Origin: Candolleomyces eurysporus
Lineage: Eukaryota > Basidiomycota > Agaricomycetes > Agaricales > Psathyrellaceae
Direction of reading: 5' to 3'
DNA length: 58,315 nucleotides
Assembly: GCA_027579435.1 (NCBI GenBank)
Contig: JANBPK010000884.1
Span: forward strand, 1-58,315
The position numbers and the translations under genes were made by a program. This document shows, piece by piece, positions 57,701-58,315 of this stretch; position 1 is the first letter of the stretch; each line of letters starts with the position of its first letter. The notes beneath the pieces are model-generated. The model had not been told where the DNA came from, did no database searches, and was given only the letters and a program-made list of their open reading frames with translations.

Positions 57701-58315
57701 TTTGCTTTTGGTTCGGGTGAAAAGCAGTGGGNGAGAGAAAAAGCGATATATCTTATCNTNTTTGCCCCTATTGCANGTGTGNGATAGGACNCGGGCCGTT
57801 AGNTATCTGAGNGCTGGCCNTTCTGTTTTCCTCCCTTTCCAGCACGAACANAATCTGCCTCGCATTCTGAGACGTCCTCTACACATGGCNCNTTCAATAG
57901 ATTATTCTCAAGCAACGAACTTGGTTCTATGATATCAGATGCATGGGGATCCATACGGTGTGTCTTTTCACNATTTCATCTGCATCCANTTCATTANGGN
58001 GTGGTGTTGATCCTCGATATTCCCGCATCTTGTGNACCACCAATTTCCAGGTCTGATGGCTCATCTTCCATCATGGCATCGAAGCAGAAGCTCAAGAGTC
58101 TCAGAATACCTAAATTGGAATCCATCTATCTCCCATCCTGACAGACAACTTTCTGATCATGATGTCCCACCACGACCCAGGTGAAAGGCTTCTCGACAGT
58201 CAACCACTGCGGAAGAACGGAAGTTATTCTCGCTTACGCTACCGGCGGCACTGCGTACAACAGTCGACAGCAGGACGTTCAACTCGAGGCCTGTTTGTCG
58301 TCTCAACTGCCACAT
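57701..58315. other. Right edge, no gene confirmed
   Basis: N-rich sequence (about 15 N calls) upstream of the racemase gene. A plus-strand frame beginning MMSHHDPGERLLDSQPLRKN at about 58160 stays open to the window edge and could be the first exon of a gene continuing outside, but no domain is visible. Confidence 0.3.

Overview
The window is eukaryotic, and almost certainly from a filamentous basidiomycete of the Agaricomycetes. Most genes carry several short (about 45-65 nt) GT..AG introns, coding regions are GC-balanced, and gene content is compact and typical of fungi. A NACHT-WD40 (fungal NLR/STAND) gene with near-identical WD repeats and a TCCASTGGA-rich repeat tract remind me of Rhizoctonia/Ceratobasidiaceae, but that is inference. 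Many single N calls fall at third codon positions, which suggests allelic differences in a heterokaryotic or dikaryotic source. Three other N calls behave as spurious extra bases.

Bases 1-10071 are transposon territory. They hold a Ty3/gypsy-type LTR (171-691) with a candidate self-priming primer-binding site, a gag gene broken by TGA stops, and two blocks of TCCASTGGA repeats. They also hold an inverted LTR fragment, a second candidate LTR of about 1.06 kb (3707-4763), and a decayed hAT transposase on the minus strand (5056-8145). Nothing was recognised in 8146-10071.

Bases 10072-30380 are a dense housekeeping block: nicotinate phosphoribosyltransferase, Trm8 tRNA methyltransferase, mitochondrial citrate synthase, a ZNF830/CCDC16-like splicing protein, Cox10, U1-70K, a homeodomain regulator, Tim13, a DNAJC21/Jjj1 ribosome-biogenesis co-chaperone, Prp18, Cox12/Cox6b and sulfite oxidase. 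Divergent pairs separated by only 110-170 bp recur. Mitochondrial genes (CIT1, COX10, TIM13, COX12, MGM1) repeatedly share a promoter with genes for RNA processing or ribosome assembly.

Bases 30381-40863 are more plastic. They contain a damaged WD-repeat-like gene, a single-exon C2H2 zinc-finger protein, and the NACHT-WD40 gene with about 15 WD repeats. A 151-bp insertion with 14-bp inverted repeats sits inside the WD array and would restore the reading frame exactly if spliced as an intron.

Bases 40864-58315 return to housekeeping genes: Maf1, a peroxisomal SCP2 protein ending in AKL, the Mgm1/OPA1 dynamin, an ankyrin-like protein, eIF1A, Cdc16/APC6, an unrecognised protein, a NIFK/Nop15-type nucleolar RNA-binding protein and a Dcg1-type Asp/Glu/hydantoin racemase. 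I saw no rRNA, tRNA or CRISPR. Exon boundaries were read by eye and need transcript support.
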